Part shown: piece by piece, positions 1 through 7,649 of the stretch
Layout of the letters: every line of letters begins with the position of its first letter
How positions within the stretch are numbered: the stretch's first letter is position 1
DNA from: an uncultured Prevotellaceae bacterium
Lineage (GTDB): Bacteria; Bacteroidota; Bacteroidia; Bacteroidales; Muribaculaceae
DNA: 37,309 bases
Direction: 5' to 3'
NCBI GenBank assembly: GCA_947167995.1
Contig: CAMVKS010000025.1
Coordinates: 1 to 37,309 of the forward strand
Program-made: the position numbers and the translations under genes
The notes under the pieces: model-generated
What the model was told of the DNA's origin: nothing
The model's database searches: none
What the model saw: only the letters and a program-made list of their open reading frames with translations

Positions 1-584
1 TTGCCGTTCTTGCCGCTGTGGTCATAATCAAATACATCTGTCAAGCCCATGGTATAACGACCCTGAACAAATACATCGTTGGTGATATTGTAGGTCAGAC
101 CAAGACCAAGACCGAAGTCAACACTCTTAGTAAAATCCTTCATGTCTTCAGTATGCTTACCTCCTTCATCTGCAACCTTTGCTTCCCACGTGTTCTTACT
201 GTAAACATTAAAACCAACCTGTGGGCCAAAGTCGATGCTTAATGCTGGAACAACATAAAATTTCAACATTACAGGAACATTGATGTAGTTAACATTGTCG
301 GTCTCTTTCACTTCAAAAGGAACTCCTAATACGTTACGTTTAGTGTCATACTTACCACCTTGTGCAGCAAATACAACCTCGGGAGCAATAGAGAACTTGT
401 TAGTAAAACGATACTCCATGAACAAGCCAGCCTGATAGTTGAGCTGACCACCATGATTTACGTCCTCGCCCCAGTAGTGAGTGTAGTCTACACCAATCTT
501 AGGACCAAATGTGAATTGTTTTTGAGCCATGGCTGCGCCAGTGGCAAGAATTGTGCACATGAGTGCGATAGCAATTTTCTTCAT
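1..584 (-). CDS. Outer-membrane beta-barrel protein, porin-like (3' end outside window)
   Basis: The start codon is at 582-584 and the frame stays open to the window edge, giving 194 residues of a longer protein. The N-terminus is a signal peptide (MKKIAIALMCTILATGAAMA, cut before QKQ). The rest alternates short aromatic-rich strands (FTFGPKIGVDYTHYW, FSIAPEVVFAAQGGKY, VNYINVPVMLKFYVVP, LSIDFGPQVGFNVYS) with polar turns. This is the pattern of the Bacteroidota outer-membrane barrel family (OMP_b-brl_2/PorT-like). The phrase YINVPVMLKFY is especially typical of that family. It should sit in the outer membrane; a transported substrate cannot be read from the sequence. It has its own promoter about 95 bases upstream. 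The family call is firm and the function is open. Confidence 0.8.
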   Translation of the reverse strand, partial: MKKIAIALMCTILATGAAMAQKQFTFGPKIGVDYTHYWGEDVNHGGQLNYQAGLFMEYRFTNKFSIAPEVVFAAQGGKYDTKRNVLGVPFEVKETDNVNYINVPVMLKFYVVPALSIDFGPQVGFNVYSKNTWEAKVADEGGKHTEDMKDFTKSVDFGLGLGLTYNITNDVFVQGRYTMGLTDVFDYDHSGKNG

Positions 585-678
585 AATCTTAAAAAATTAA
601 TTAAAAATTTATTGTTATAACTCGTTTTATCTTGTTGCGAGAGAAACGGTCAATAATGCCATTTCCGCATTTTTGACG

Positions 679-707
679 CAAAAGTAAGAATTTAGTTTAA
701 CACACAA
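679..707 (-). promoter_or_regulatory. Promoter of the outer-membrane barrel gene
   Basis: On the minus strand a TTG (705-707) and TACTTTTG (679-686) are 18 bases apart, matching the Bacteroidota promoter pattern TTG-N19-TAnnTTTG with slightly short spacing. Transcription would run leftwards with a leader of about 90 bases before the start codon at 584. Confidence 0.6.
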
Positions 708-1195
708 GAAAAAAAAGCACAAAAAAATGCCATTTTGCAGTAAAACAGAACATTTTATTGGCAATATTATGCCATTTCCCCTATCTAATTTGGGCATTCC
801 CTGAAAAAAACTAAAAATATTTCGTCAATTCAAAATTATACCAGAACTTAGCAAATGAAATAATTTAAGTTTCTAAAATAGGTGAAATTCTCGAAATGTG
901 ATTTTTGGGGGCAATCAATGACAAGATAATGTGCGTTAGATGCTGTTTTCATTAAAGACAATTACAAATGAGTGCCTGAGACGTGCGGCAATTGTCCGTA
1001 ATAAAAAAGAGCACCTAAATATTGTCCTTAATTGTCTTTAGAGACAGGAGTGACAGGAGCACTCATGAGCGGGACTCATCTTTTTTGACACAACCTCTTT
1101 GTTTAAAATATAGTAAAGGGAGAACGTCATGAGATGGTTTATAAAATTGTTAATAATTTCTTTTGACAATATTTTCATTAAACAAAATGATTAGC
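708..1195. other. Gene-free AT-rich divergent spacer
   Basis: No credible coding frame lies between the barrel gene and the DUF3127 gene. The only structure I see is a pair of inverted repeats: TAAAGACAATTA (953-964) with TAATTGTCTTTA (1029-1040), and ATGAGTGCCTG (968-978) with CAGGAGCACTCAT (about 1053-1065). The two pairs cross rather than nest. The rest is A/T-rich sequence with no clear signal. Confidence 0.5.
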
Positions 1196-1203
1196 TAACT
1201 TTG
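1196..1203 (+). promoter_or_regulatory. -7 box upstream of the DUF3127 gene
   Basis: TAACTTTG matches TAnnTTTG and lies 50 bases before the start at 1254. The upstream half is weak: the only near match is TTTTC at 1172-1176, 19 bases away. The call rests mainly on the -7 box. Confidence 0.5.
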
Positions 1204-1253
1204 CAAAACTTTTAAAAAAACGAAAACAATAACACTTTTAATAATATAAAGAA

Positions 1254-1640
1254 ATGGAAGTAAAAGGTAAGATTATACAGAAGTTTGACCTTCAGAGTGG
1301 CACATCAAAGGCCGGCAACCCATGGAAGAAGCAGAACTATCTGCTCGAGACACTTGACAGCTTTCCCCGCAAGATATATTTTGACTTCTTCGGTGACCGC
1401 GCCGACCAGTACCCCCTTGAAGTGGGCGACATGATAAACCTGAGTTTCGACATTGAATGCCGGGAGTATCAAGGACGTTACTACACCGACATTCGTGGTT
1501 GGAAAGCCGAGAAGATTGATTCCACAACTCAAGCCGCTCCACAGGCACCAGTTGCACCCGATGCACCTCCCGCACCAATCGCTCCTCCAGCCAATGAGCC
1601 TACCTTCGAGCAAACTCAAGAGGATGACCTGCCATTCTAA
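1254..1640 (+). CDS. DUF3127 domain protein with SSB-like acidic tail
   Basis: This 128-residue protein starts MEVKGKIIQKF and carries the DUF3127 pattern in residues 1-85: GTSKAGNPWKKQNYLLET, then the FGDRADQYPLEVGD and SFDIECREYQGRYYTDIRGWK segments. The family is restricted largely to Bacteroidota and looks like a small OB-fold-type beta domain. Residues 93-115 are a flexible Pro/Ala-rich linker. The last six residues are EDDLPF, almost the conserved acidic tip of bacterial single-stranded DNA-binding protein, which recruits repair and replication partners. The overall layout (compact beta domain, disordered linker, DDxPF tip) copies SSB although the domain itself is not a classical SSB. 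A nucleic-acid role is therefore inferred, not shown. It is monocistronic, with a strong terminator 35 bases downstream. Confidence 0.85.
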   Translation: MEVKGKIIQKFDLQSGTSKAGNPWKKQNYLLETLDSFPRKIYFDFFGDRADQYPLEVGDMINLSFDIECREYQGRYYTDIRGWKAEKIDSTTQAAPQAPVAPDAPPAPIAPPANEPTFEQTQEDDLPF

Positions 1641-1675
1641 CGCCGCTGCAGTTGGAACGACATCTACCCCATCAT

Positions 1676-1705
1676 CGCCAGCAACAACATCGCTGGCGTT
1701 TTTTT
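1676..1705 (+). terminator. Rho-independent terminator after the DUF3127 gene
   Basis: CGCCAGC (1676-1682) and GCTGGCG (1692-1698) form a 7-bp GC-rich stem with a 9-base loop, followed at once by seven T. Confidence 0.85.
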
Positions 1706-1771
1706 GTATATAGAACAGAAAATGTGAGCTGTGTTATTAGGAAAATGTGACACATATTTTTCATTATTTAT

Positions 1772-1802
1772 TTTGTGGAGAATAATAAAAGTTCTACCTT
1801 TG
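1772..1802 (+). promoter_or_regulatory. Promoter of rsfS-ftsH
   Basis: TTTG (1772-1775), 19 bases, then TACCTTTG (1795-1802): a full match to the Bacteroidota promoter consensus. The leader to rsfS would be only about 20 bases. A perfect 10-base direct repeat (GAAAATGTGA at 1718-1727 and 1741-1750) lies just upstream. Confidence 0.8.
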
Positions 1803-1827
1803 TGGAGAAATAGTTTATCAAAAAGAA

Positions 1828-2187
1828 ATGACAGAAGACACCGAAATTATTCAACGCATAATTGAAGGCATTCAAGAAAAGAAAGGTCGCGACATCGTTC
1901 ACATTGACCTCAGGAATCAGGAAAACGCTATCACTTCGGGTTTTGTAATAGGCACTGGGAACACGAAGATCCAAGTTCAGTCGATAGCCGACAGCGTGAG
2001 GGAATATGTCCAAAAGAAAACCGGCCAAAAACCATATAACTACGAAGGTTATCAGAACTCGCAATGGATAGTAATTGATTATGGCACGGTTTTTGCACAT
2101 ATTTTTCTTCCTGAGGATCGCGAGAGATACAACCTCGAGGAACTCTGGGCCGATGCCGACATCAGACGCATCCCCAACTTAGATTGA
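1828..2187 (+). CDS. rsfS: Ribosome silencing factor RsfS (Iojap family)
   Basis: At 119 residues it has the normal RsfS length. The family pattern is visible throughout: the N-terminal helix, KKGRDIVHIDLRN near residues 17-30, SGFVIGTGNTKIQVQSIADSV near 37-57, and the C-terminal WIVIDYGTVFAHIFLPEDRERYNLEELWADA. RsfS binds uL14 on the large ribosomal subunit and blocks subunit joining, lowering translation when nutrients run short. It is the first gene of a two-gene unit with ftsH, which begins 68 bases downstream; this pairing is common in Bacteroidota. A near-consensus promoter sits directly upstream. Confidence 0.95.
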   Translation: MTEDTEIIQRIIEGIQEKKGRDIVHIDLRNQENAITSGFVIGTGNTKIQVQSIADSVREYVQKKTGQKPYNYEGYQNSQWIVIDYGTVFAHIFLPEDRERYNLEELWADADIRRIPNLD

Positions 2188-2203
2188 AATAACAAAACAA
2201 AAA

Positions 2204-2239
2204 ATGAGTAACCAGCCTAACGGAATCGGTTGCTCATAA
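2204..2239 (+). promoter_or_regulatory. Hairpin and 11-codon mini-ORF in the rsfS-ftsH leader
   Basis: Bases 2204-2213 pair fully with 2228-2237 (10 bp with one G-U, loop of 14). The left arm begins with an ATG and the right arm runs into a TAA, so the hairpin coincides with a mini-ORF reading MSNQPNGIGCS. It ends 16 bases before the ftsH start. There is no U-tract, so it is not a standard terminator. A role in translation or mRNA processing is only a guess. Confidence 0.45.
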
Positions 2240-2255
2240 ACAAAAGAGAACGTAA

Positions 2256-4313
2256 ATGAAAAACAACATTTTCGGCGGCGACAACAATAAAAACTCCAAC
2301 CAGCAAGGTAAAAAGCCCAAATTCAACATTCTGTGGATGTATGCCTTGATTTTGGCAGTGATTTTGGGCATATACTGGAACAGCAACATGGGCTCGAGCC
2401 GCAAAGTGTCGTGGACAAAATTCAGAGAGTGCTTACAGACCAACAGTATAGACAGTATAGTGGTGTATACCAACAAACAGGAGGCCAATGCCTACCTGAA
2501 GGATTCGTTGGCAAAAGTGATGTTTAAAAACATCGATTTAAGCAATAAAAAACACAACCCTGTTTTTATTTCAACCCAGATTCCTACTACCGACAAGTTT
2601 GTTGCCCAGCTCGACTCGCTCGACAAGAAAGGCATAGACGTGGGTCCAGTGCGTTATGACACTGCCAGCGACATCAGCAGCTGGATATGGGGCTTCGGTC
2701 CGTTCATATTGCTCATTGTATTCTGGCTATGGATGTCAAGACGCATGAGCGGCGGTGCCGGAGGCGGTGGCATCTTCAGCGTTGGCAAATCAAAGGCCAA
2801 ACTCTTTGACAAAAACGACAAGACCAAGGTAACCTTCAAAGACGTTGCCGGCCTTGCCGAGGCCAAGACCGAGGTTGCCGAGATTGTGGACTTTCTCAAG
2901 AATCCTCAGCGTTACACCAACCTGGGAGGAAAAATACCCAAGGGGGCATTGCTCGTGGGGCCTCCAGGAACCGGTAAGACATTGCTTGCCAAGGCTGTGG
3001 CTGGCGAGGCCGACGTGCCATTCTTCTCGTTGTCGGGTAGCGACTTTGTGGAGATGTTTGTGGGAGTGGGAGCCTCTCGAGTTCGTGACTTGTTCCGTCA
3101 GGCTAAAGACAAATCACCATGCATCGTCTTCATCGACGAGATAGACGCCGTGGGTCGCGCTCGCGGCAAGAACCCAAGCATGGGCTCGAATGATGAGCGT
3201 GAGAGCACCCTTAACCAGTTGCTTACCGAGATGGACGGATTCGGAACAAACAGCGGCATCATCATCCTTGCCGCAACCAACCGTGTTGATGTGCTTGACA
3301 AAGCGCTACTTCGCGCCGGTCGTTTCGACAGACAAATTTTCGTTGACCTGCCAGAACTCAACGACAGGAAAGAGATATTCCAGGTACACCTTCGCAACGT
3401 GAAGACCGACGGCAGCGTAGACCTTAACCTTCTTGCTCGTCAAACACCAGGCTTCTCGGGTGCCGATATCGCCAACGTGTGCAACGAGGCTGCCCTGATT
3501 GCTGCCCGCCACCACAAGGTAGCCGTACAGAAACAAGATTTCGACAACGCCATCGACCGCATTATTGGCGGTCTTGAGAAGGCTTCGAAGGTGATGACCG
3601 AGGAAGAACGCAAGTCAATAGCCGTTCATGAGGCAGGACATGCCACTGTGAGCTGGCAACTGCAATATGGAGACCCACTGATTAAGGTCACCATTGTTCC
3701 TCGCGGTAAAGCCTTAGGCGCCGCCTGGTATATGCCCGAAGAACGTCAGATCACTCCTCGACAGGCCCTGCTCGACAAGATTTGCTCGCTCATGGCAGGC
3801 CGAGTTGCCGAGGAAATGTTCTTAGGCATTATCGACACCGGAGCCATCAACGACCTTGAACGCGCCACAAAGATTGCACTTGCCATGGTGACTTATTACG
3901 GCATGGGCAAGACACTTCCAAACGTGTCATATTACGACAGCACCGAGAATTATGGATTGACTAAGCCATATAGCGAGAAACGCGCCCAGCTCATCGACAA
4001 TGAGGTACAGTCCATCATTGACCAAGAGTATGAGCGTGCACGTGAGATTCTCAACAAGTATGCCGACGGTCACCACCAGCTCGCCGAACTGCTGCTCGAG
4101 CGAGAGGTAATCTACACCGACGATGTGGAGAGAGTGTTTGGCAAACGCAAATGGACATCGCGCAATGATCTTATCGAAGAGCAGAGCAATCAGGCAAGCG
4201 ACAGCAACACCAGCGTCGCCCTGCCAAGCGGTACACAAAGCGACACAAACGAGGAGGAGAAACCACAAGTGGAACAACCGCCAGTGTTCAACCCCGACCA
4301 ACCCTCGGAATAA
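2256..4313 (+). CDS. ftsH: ATP-dependent zinc metalloprotease FtsH
   Basis: This 685-residue inner-membrane protease degrades misfolded and regulatory membrane proteins. Visible elements in order: a polar N-terminus, first membrane helix near 25-42, a periplasmic domain, second membrane helix near 144-160, and a Gly-rich linker. The AAA+ domain follows, with Walker A GPPGTGKT (235-242), Walker B VFIDEID (291-297) and the RAGRFDR arginine-finger region (353-359). The M41 peptidase domain carries the HEAGH zinc motif (458-462). The last 45 residues are Ser/Thr/Glu/Pro-rich and look disordered. It is co-transcribed with rsfS. In many relatives cdsA follows ftsH; here a perfect inverted repeat and then an unrelated secreted protein follow. 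Confidence 0.98.
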   Translation: MKNNIFGGDNNKNSNQQGKKPKFNILWMYALILAVILGIYWNSNMGSSRKVSWTKFRECLQTNSIDSIVVYTNKQEANAYLKDSLAKVMFKNIDLSNKKHNPVFISTQIPTTDKFVAQLDSLDKKGIDVGPVRYDTASDISSWIWGFGPFILLIVFWLWMSRRMSGGAGGGGIFSVGKSKAKLFDKNDKTKVTFKDVAGLAEAKTEVAEIVDFLKNPQRYTNLGGKIPKGALLVGPPGTGKTLLAKAVAGEADVPFFSLSGSDFVEMFVGVGASRVRDLFRQAKDKSPCIVFIDEIDAVGRARGKNPSMGSNDERESTLNQLLTEMDGFGTNSGIIILAATNRVDVLDKALLRAGRFDRQIFVDLPELNDRKEIFQVHLRNVKTDGSVDLNLLARQTPGFSGADIANVCNEAALIAARHHKVAVQKQDFDNAIDRIIGGLEKASKVMTEEERKSIAVHEAGHATVSWQLQYGDPLIKVTIVPRGKALGAAWYMPEERQITPRQALLDKICSLMAGRVAEEMFLGIIDTGAINDLERATKIALAMVTYYGMGKTLPNVSYYDSTENYGLTKPYSEKRAQLIDNEVQSIIDQEYERAREILNKYADGHHQLAELLLEREVIYTDDVERVFGKRKWTSRNDLIEEQSNQASDSNTSVALPSGTQSDTNEEEKPQVEQPPVFNPDQPSE

Positions 4314-4327
4314 AGAGAATGAATAAT

Positions 4328-4367
4328 GATTGCCACCAGCAGAGCCGTAGTGATGCTGGTGGCAATC
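4328..4367. terminator. Perfect 14-bp inverted repeat after ftsH, possible terminator
   Basis: Bases 4328-4341 pair perfectly with 4354-4367 around a 12-base loop. The stem is long and GC-rich and starts 15 bases after the ftsH stop, which suits transcript end formation or mRNA 3'-end protection. There is no clear T-run on either side, so intrinsic termination is uncertain. Confidence 0.5.
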
Positions 4368-4451
4368 GTTATGTATGGAACTAATCTATTGTGAACCACC
4401 ATTTAATGCAAACCTTTTCATAGCGATAACAGTGCATGTATATACAAGGGA

Positions 4452-4483
4452 TTTGGTCAATTGGAAAATTATTCGTACCTTTG
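4452..4483 (+). promoter_or_regulatory. Promoter of the RlpA-like gene
   Basis: TTTG (4452-4455), 20 bases, TACCTTTG (4476-4483). The 80-base leader that follows contains a perfect 10-base palindrome, ACAACGTTGT (4502-4511), which could be an operator or chance. Confidence 0.7.
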
Positions 4484-4563
4484 CAGCGCTTTTAGGATGT
4501 TACAACGTTGTTTAAATTTAAGCGACCAGTCCTTAAGCATAGTTATTAACCAAATTATTTTTT

Positions 4564-4947
4564 ATGCGTAAAGCTTTATTTTTATTGTTGTTATTGGTAT
4601 GTTCGTTAGGCGCAAGTGGACAAGTGACTGTGAGAGCCACAAAGTATCACCCAGGCATGGGAGGCGCAGGCTGGGTAACAGCAAGCGGCGAGAGAATTGA
4701 CAATAACAAACTCAAAAGAATGGAGATTAGATGGATTGCTCTCTCACACGACTTGTTCAGCAAGCTCGATGTGAAAATGGGAGATGAAGTCATCATTGAG
4801 TGCTCTAACCCCAAGCTCAACGGAGTGTGGGTAGTAAAAGACAAGATGGGTCCCCGCAAGCGCAATCACATCGACATCCTGCTTCCAAGAGGAGACAACA
4901 TGAACTTCACATCGCCAATGATGGTACAGATTAGAAAGAAGACATAA
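4564..4947 (+). CDS. Secreted RlpA-like double-psi beta-barrel protein
   Basis: This 127-residue protein has a signal peptide (MRKALFLLLLLVCSLGASG, cut near residue 20) and then one compact domain. The phrases VTVRATKYHP, WVTASGERID, RWIALSHDLF, MGDEVIIEC, NGVWVVKDKMGP and NHIDILLPRG follow the strand order of RlpA-like and 3D double-psi barrels (TASGE...ID; late D-x-x-G/GP...iD). RlpA proteins bind or cut peptidoglycan in the periplasm. The short length means it carries no SPOR domain. The catalytic Asp/His set of RlpA is not obvious, so peptidoglycan cleavage is not claimed. It is monocistronic, with its own promoter and terminator. Fold call moderate, function open. Confidence 0.6.
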   Translation: MRKALFLLLLLVCSLGASGQVTVRATKYHPGMGGAGWVTASGERIDNNKLKRMEIRWIALSHDLFSKLDVKMGDEVIIECSNPKLNGVWVVKDKMGPRKRNHIDILLPRGDNMNFTSPMMVQIRKKT

Positions 4948-4969
4948 ATTCCTCTCAAACCACATTATT

Positions 4970-5012
4970 AAACAGGCTGCATCGCAATTTAATTGCGGTG
5001 CAGCTTGTTTCT
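4970..5012 (+). terminator. Terminator after the RlpA-like gene
   Basis: Bases 4970-4988 pair with 4992-5010 in a long stem with a very tight loop and two G-U wobbles, so it is fully paired as RNA only on the plus strand. A short TTT ends the stem. Confidence 0.65.
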
Positions 5013-5100
5013 ATGCGTCTGGGCCATAGTTGGGAAAACAAGTGCCTTGCGTGAACCAAAATGAACCAAAAAGGATTACTCCGCTTTAATCTAATATTGT

Positions 5101-5108
5101 TATTTTTG
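5101..5108 (+). promoter_or_regulatory. -7 box upstream of the 187-residue lipoprotein gene
   Basis: TATTTTTG matches TAnnTTTG and lies 41 bases before the start codon. No convincing TTG is seen at the expected distance. Confidence 0.45.
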
Positions 5109-5148
5109 TGAAATCTTTTATTAATCACTAAAATACTACTCATTCAAA

Positions 5149-5712
5149 ATGAAAAAGATCAAACTATTAGGCCTGATATTGGGCAGCACAATGATTCTCA
5201 CCGCCTGCGGTGGCGGCAACAAAGAGGCATCGACCTCAACATCGGCTTCGGGCGACAAAGCCCAAACCGAGGAGGTCAAGAAAGAAAAGAAATGGCAGAG
5301 CCAGGAGAAGAAAGACGAGATGACCGACAAGGTGTCGAAAGTTATGACCCTTGAATGTGATGAGCCAGCAAGTGACAACAACACATTATCAAGTATTGCA
5401 ATCGAAGATGGCAAGAACGTAACTCTGATTTTTGACAAAGGTTTTGTTCTAAGACCGCTCATCCTTGACACTCACAAAATAAGCGACTCGGGCAAATCCT
5501 TGATTAAAGTTAGATTTGACAATGGCGAGCCACAAGAATTCAAATTGGATATCAACAAATCACAAGGCTCCAAGGTTTACAGCATGCTCAATCCACAGAA
5601 GTTTATTGATGCCTGCAAAACTGCAAAAGAGATCAAAATACAGTACGCCACCCACTCTAAGGGTGACATTGTGTTCAAATACACCACCAGCGAGCCACTG
5701 CCACAACAATAA
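5149..5712 (+). CDS. Lipoprotein of unknown function
   Basis: The 187-residue product begins with a lipoprotein signal (lipobox LTAC, lipidated Cys20) followed by a flexible Gly/Ser/Thr/Lys-rich stretch to about residue 60. The rest is a single globular domain rich in beta strands (LSSIAIEDGKNVTLIFDKGF, SLIKVRFDNGEPQEFKL, EIKIQYATHSKGDIVFKYTT). I do not recognise the domain. No acidic pair follows the lipid Cys, so export to the cell surface is less likely than a periplasm-facing position. It stands alone between a -7 box and a strong terminator. Confidence 0.8.
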   Translation: MKKIKLLGLILGSTMILTACGGGNKEASTSTSASGDKAQTEEVKKEKKWQSQEKKDEMTDKVSKVMTLECDEPASDNNTLSSIAIEDGKNVTLIFDKGFVLRPLILDTHKISDSGKSLIKVRFDNGEPQEFKLDINKSQGSKVYSMLNPQKFIDACKTAKEIKIQYATHSKGDIVFKYTTSEPLPQQ

Positions 5713-5735
5713 AACTAACAGCGACAACACATAAC

Positions 5736-5768
5736 AAAGCCTCCCGGCAATTGAGCTGGGAGGCTTTT
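5736..5768. terminator. Bidirectional terminator between the lipoprotein gene and pepD
   Basis: AAAGCCTCCCGGC (5736-5748) pairs with GCTGGGAGGCTTTT (5755-5768), 13 bp with one G-U and a 6-base loop. It ends in a T-run on the plus strand and is mirrored for the convergent pepD transcript, whose stop is 38 bases away. Confidence 0.85.
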
Positions 5769-5805
5769 ATCATAAGGTGTGTATAAATAACTCTTGAGAA
5801 GAATT

Positions 5806-7284
5806 TTACTTGCTCTCCTCGGCAAGGGCCTTGAGAATGGCCTGAACTTGCTTCCATGCCTTATCCACAGCGGGGATGTGGCAACGCTCGGCTGGAGAGT
5901 GCACATCTCGCAGAGTGGGACCGAAAGAAATCATCTCCATGTCGGGACGTGCCTTGAGGAACAATCCGCACTCAAGGCCTGCGTGGATGGCTCTAACCTC
6001 AGGCTTGACACCAAAGAGCTTCTCCCATTGCTCTTGTGCAACGGTGAGCAGGTGGCTGTCGGCGATGGGTTCCCATCCCTGGTATCCACCCTCGCTGATA
6101 ATCTCGTTGGCGCCAGCCAGACGGAAGATGGTCTCGCACTTGTGGGTGAGGTCATACTTGCCACTCTCGATCGACGAGCGGTGGAACATCTCGACAACAA
6201 TCTGGTTGCCCTCACGCATCTTAACGCTGGCGAGGTTGGTCGAGGTCTCAACGAGTCCTGGAATCTCCATGCTCATGGCAGCGATGCCGTGAGGAGCAGC
6301 ATATACTGCATCAACAACTCGACGTGCGGTGTCGGTGTCGATAATAGTCTCGGGAACGTCGACACTCTTGCAAGTGATTTCCATCTTGGGCTCGGTGCGC
6401 TTGTACTCGTTCTTTACATCGGCAATGAAAGAGTTGAGCACAACACTCAGCTTCTCCTTATCTTCAGGTTTGATACCTACAACTACTGTAGCAGCATGAG
6501 CGATAGCATTGTGAAGGTTACCGGCGTCGATGCATGCCAAGACATAATCCATCTCGGCACCGATGTTCCACAACAGGCGGCTGCTAAGCTTGGTGGCGGT
6601 AGCATAACCCAGATGGATATCGGCACCACTGTGACCGCCGTGCAGGTGCTCAAACTTAATCTCGAAGTAGACGCGATCCTTGGGAGCAGCTTCGGGCTTG
6701 TAGTTGAACTTAAAGATGCTAACCAAACCACCGGCACAGCCCATAGTGATCACACCATCTTCCTCCTCGTCGAGGTTGAGAAGATAGTCGCCCACGAGCA
6801 TGTCGGCCTCAATATTGCTGGCACCAGTGAGTCCAGTCTCCTCATCAACGGTAGCAAGTGCCTCGAGGGGACCGCACTGGAGCGATGGCTCGATTACTGC
6901 AGCAAGTGCAATAGCGAGTCCCATACCGTCGTCGGCTCCAAGAGTAGTGTTGTTGGCACGAACCCACTCGCCATCTATGATGGTCTCGATGGGGTCGGTG
7001 TCGAAGTTGTGGGTAGAACCAGGACCTTTCTCGGCTACCATGTCCATGTGGCCTTGCAGCACAACACCCTTGCATCTCTCATAGCCTGGGGCTGCTGGCC
7101 TGAAGATTGCCACGTTACCAGTCTTGTCAATCTTGTATTCCAGATTGTGCTTCTTGGCGAAGTCCACGAGCCATGCGCGTATTTTGTCTAACTTGCCTTC
7201 TTCGTTACCCGATGGACGGGGCACCTTGGTAATCTCGTCAAAAATCTCCCACACCAGTGCAGGTTTCAAATCTTTAATAGTCAT
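5806..7284 (-). CDS. pepD: Aminoacyl-histidine dipeptidase (peptidase D, M20 family)
   Basis: This 492-residue cytosolic metallodipeptidase cuts Xaa-His dipeptides such as carnosine and other dipeptides. The M20 metal and catalytic motifs are in place: LQGHMDMV (His79, Asp81), LGADDGMG (Asp118/Asp119), VDEETGLTG (Glu148/Glu149), a dimerisation-domain HGGHSGADIHLG, HAGLECG near 420 and a final SPAERCHIP His. Length and motif order match PepD. It is a single-gene unit transcribed leftwards, and it shares a bidirectional terminator with the lipoprotein gene. I found only a poor match to the promoter consensus upstream. Confidence 0.96.
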   Translation of the reverse strand: MTIKDLKPALVWEIFDEITKVPRPSGNEEGKLDKIRAWLVDFAKKHNLEYKIDKTGNVAIFRPAAPGYERCKGVVLQGHMDMVAEKGPGSTHNFDTDPIETIIDGEWVRANNTTLGADDGMGLAIALAAVIEPSLQCGPLEALATVDEETGLTGASNIEADMLVGDYLLNLDEEEDGVITMGCAGGLVSIFKFNYKPEAAPKDRVYFEIKFEHLHGGHSGADIHLGYATATKLSSRLLWNIGAEMDYVLACIDAGNLHNAIAHAATVVVGIKPEDKEKLSVVLNSFIADVKNEYKRTEPKMEITCKSVDVPETIIDTDTARRVVDAVYAAPHGIAAMSMEIPGLVETSTNLASVKMREGNQIVVEMFHRSSIESGKYDLTHKCETIFRLAGANEIISEGGYQGWEPIADSHLLTVAQEQWEKLFGVKPEVRAIHAGLECGLFLKARPDMEMISFGPTLRDVHSPAERCHIPAVDKAWKQVQAILKALAEESK

Positions 7285-7416
7285 AGTAAGTTAATTTTTT
7301 TAGTAAAAAATATTAGTTTAAATAGCTGTTCCAAAATAATTGTTAAATCGGGCATTTTGCCACCGCTAAATTACAATTTTTTTTTAAATAATCAGCAATT
7401 TATCAGAAACCTTTTT

Positions 7417-7424
7417 TAAATTTG
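7417..7424 (+). promoter_or_regulatory. -7 box upstream of the small membrane protein gene
   Basis: TAAATTTG matches TAnnTTTG and lies 24 bases before the start at 7448. The upstream element is not clear. The box would drive the 56-residue protein and the OmpH-like lipoprotein together. Confidence 0.45.
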
Positions 7425-7447
7425 CATGCTTTTTTGATAATAACGTC

Positions 7448-7618
7448 ATGAAGATATTGTTTTTGACCATAATTCTGGTGGGAATTGCGATTGTTTTGCT
7501 TGGTGTGAAGGTTTTCTTCGTCAAGGGCGGGAAGTTCCCCAACACACACATAGGCAGCAATCCCGAGATGAAGAAACGTGGCATCAAGTGTGTGCAACAT
7601 GACGAATATTATAACTGA
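7448..7618 (+). CDS. Small conserved membrane protein (56 residues)
   Basis: This short gene encodes one hydrophobic helix at residues 2-24 (ILFLTIILVGIAIVLLGVKVFF), then VKGGKFPNTHIGSNPEMKKRG, then IKCVQHDEYYN. Helix-KGGKFPNTHI-x-N-xxMKKRGI-C matches a small protein I recognise from many Bacteroidales genomes, usually labelled hypothetical. The stop is 31 bases before the OmpH-like lipoprotein start and a -7 box lies just upstream, so the two are probably one operon. The single Cys may matter because it seems to be conserved. It would be an inner-membrane protein with a short soluble tail. Function unknown. Confidence 0.75.
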   Translation: MKILFLTIILVGIAIVLLGVKVFFVKGGKFPNTHIGSNPEMKKRGIKCVQHDEYYN

Positions 7619-7649
7619 CACAAATAAATAAAAAAACTAAATAGACACA

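Noticed and set aside
1071-1095. Hammerhead-like string (GATGAGTCC...) on the minus strand
   Set aside because: The conserved GAAA and cleavage-site arrangement needed for a hammerhead ribozyme is missing.
5794-7191. A 465-codon open frame on the plus strand opposite pepD
   Set aside because: It is the antisense shadow of pepD, whose motifs and length are complete; the shadow protein has no recognisable domain.
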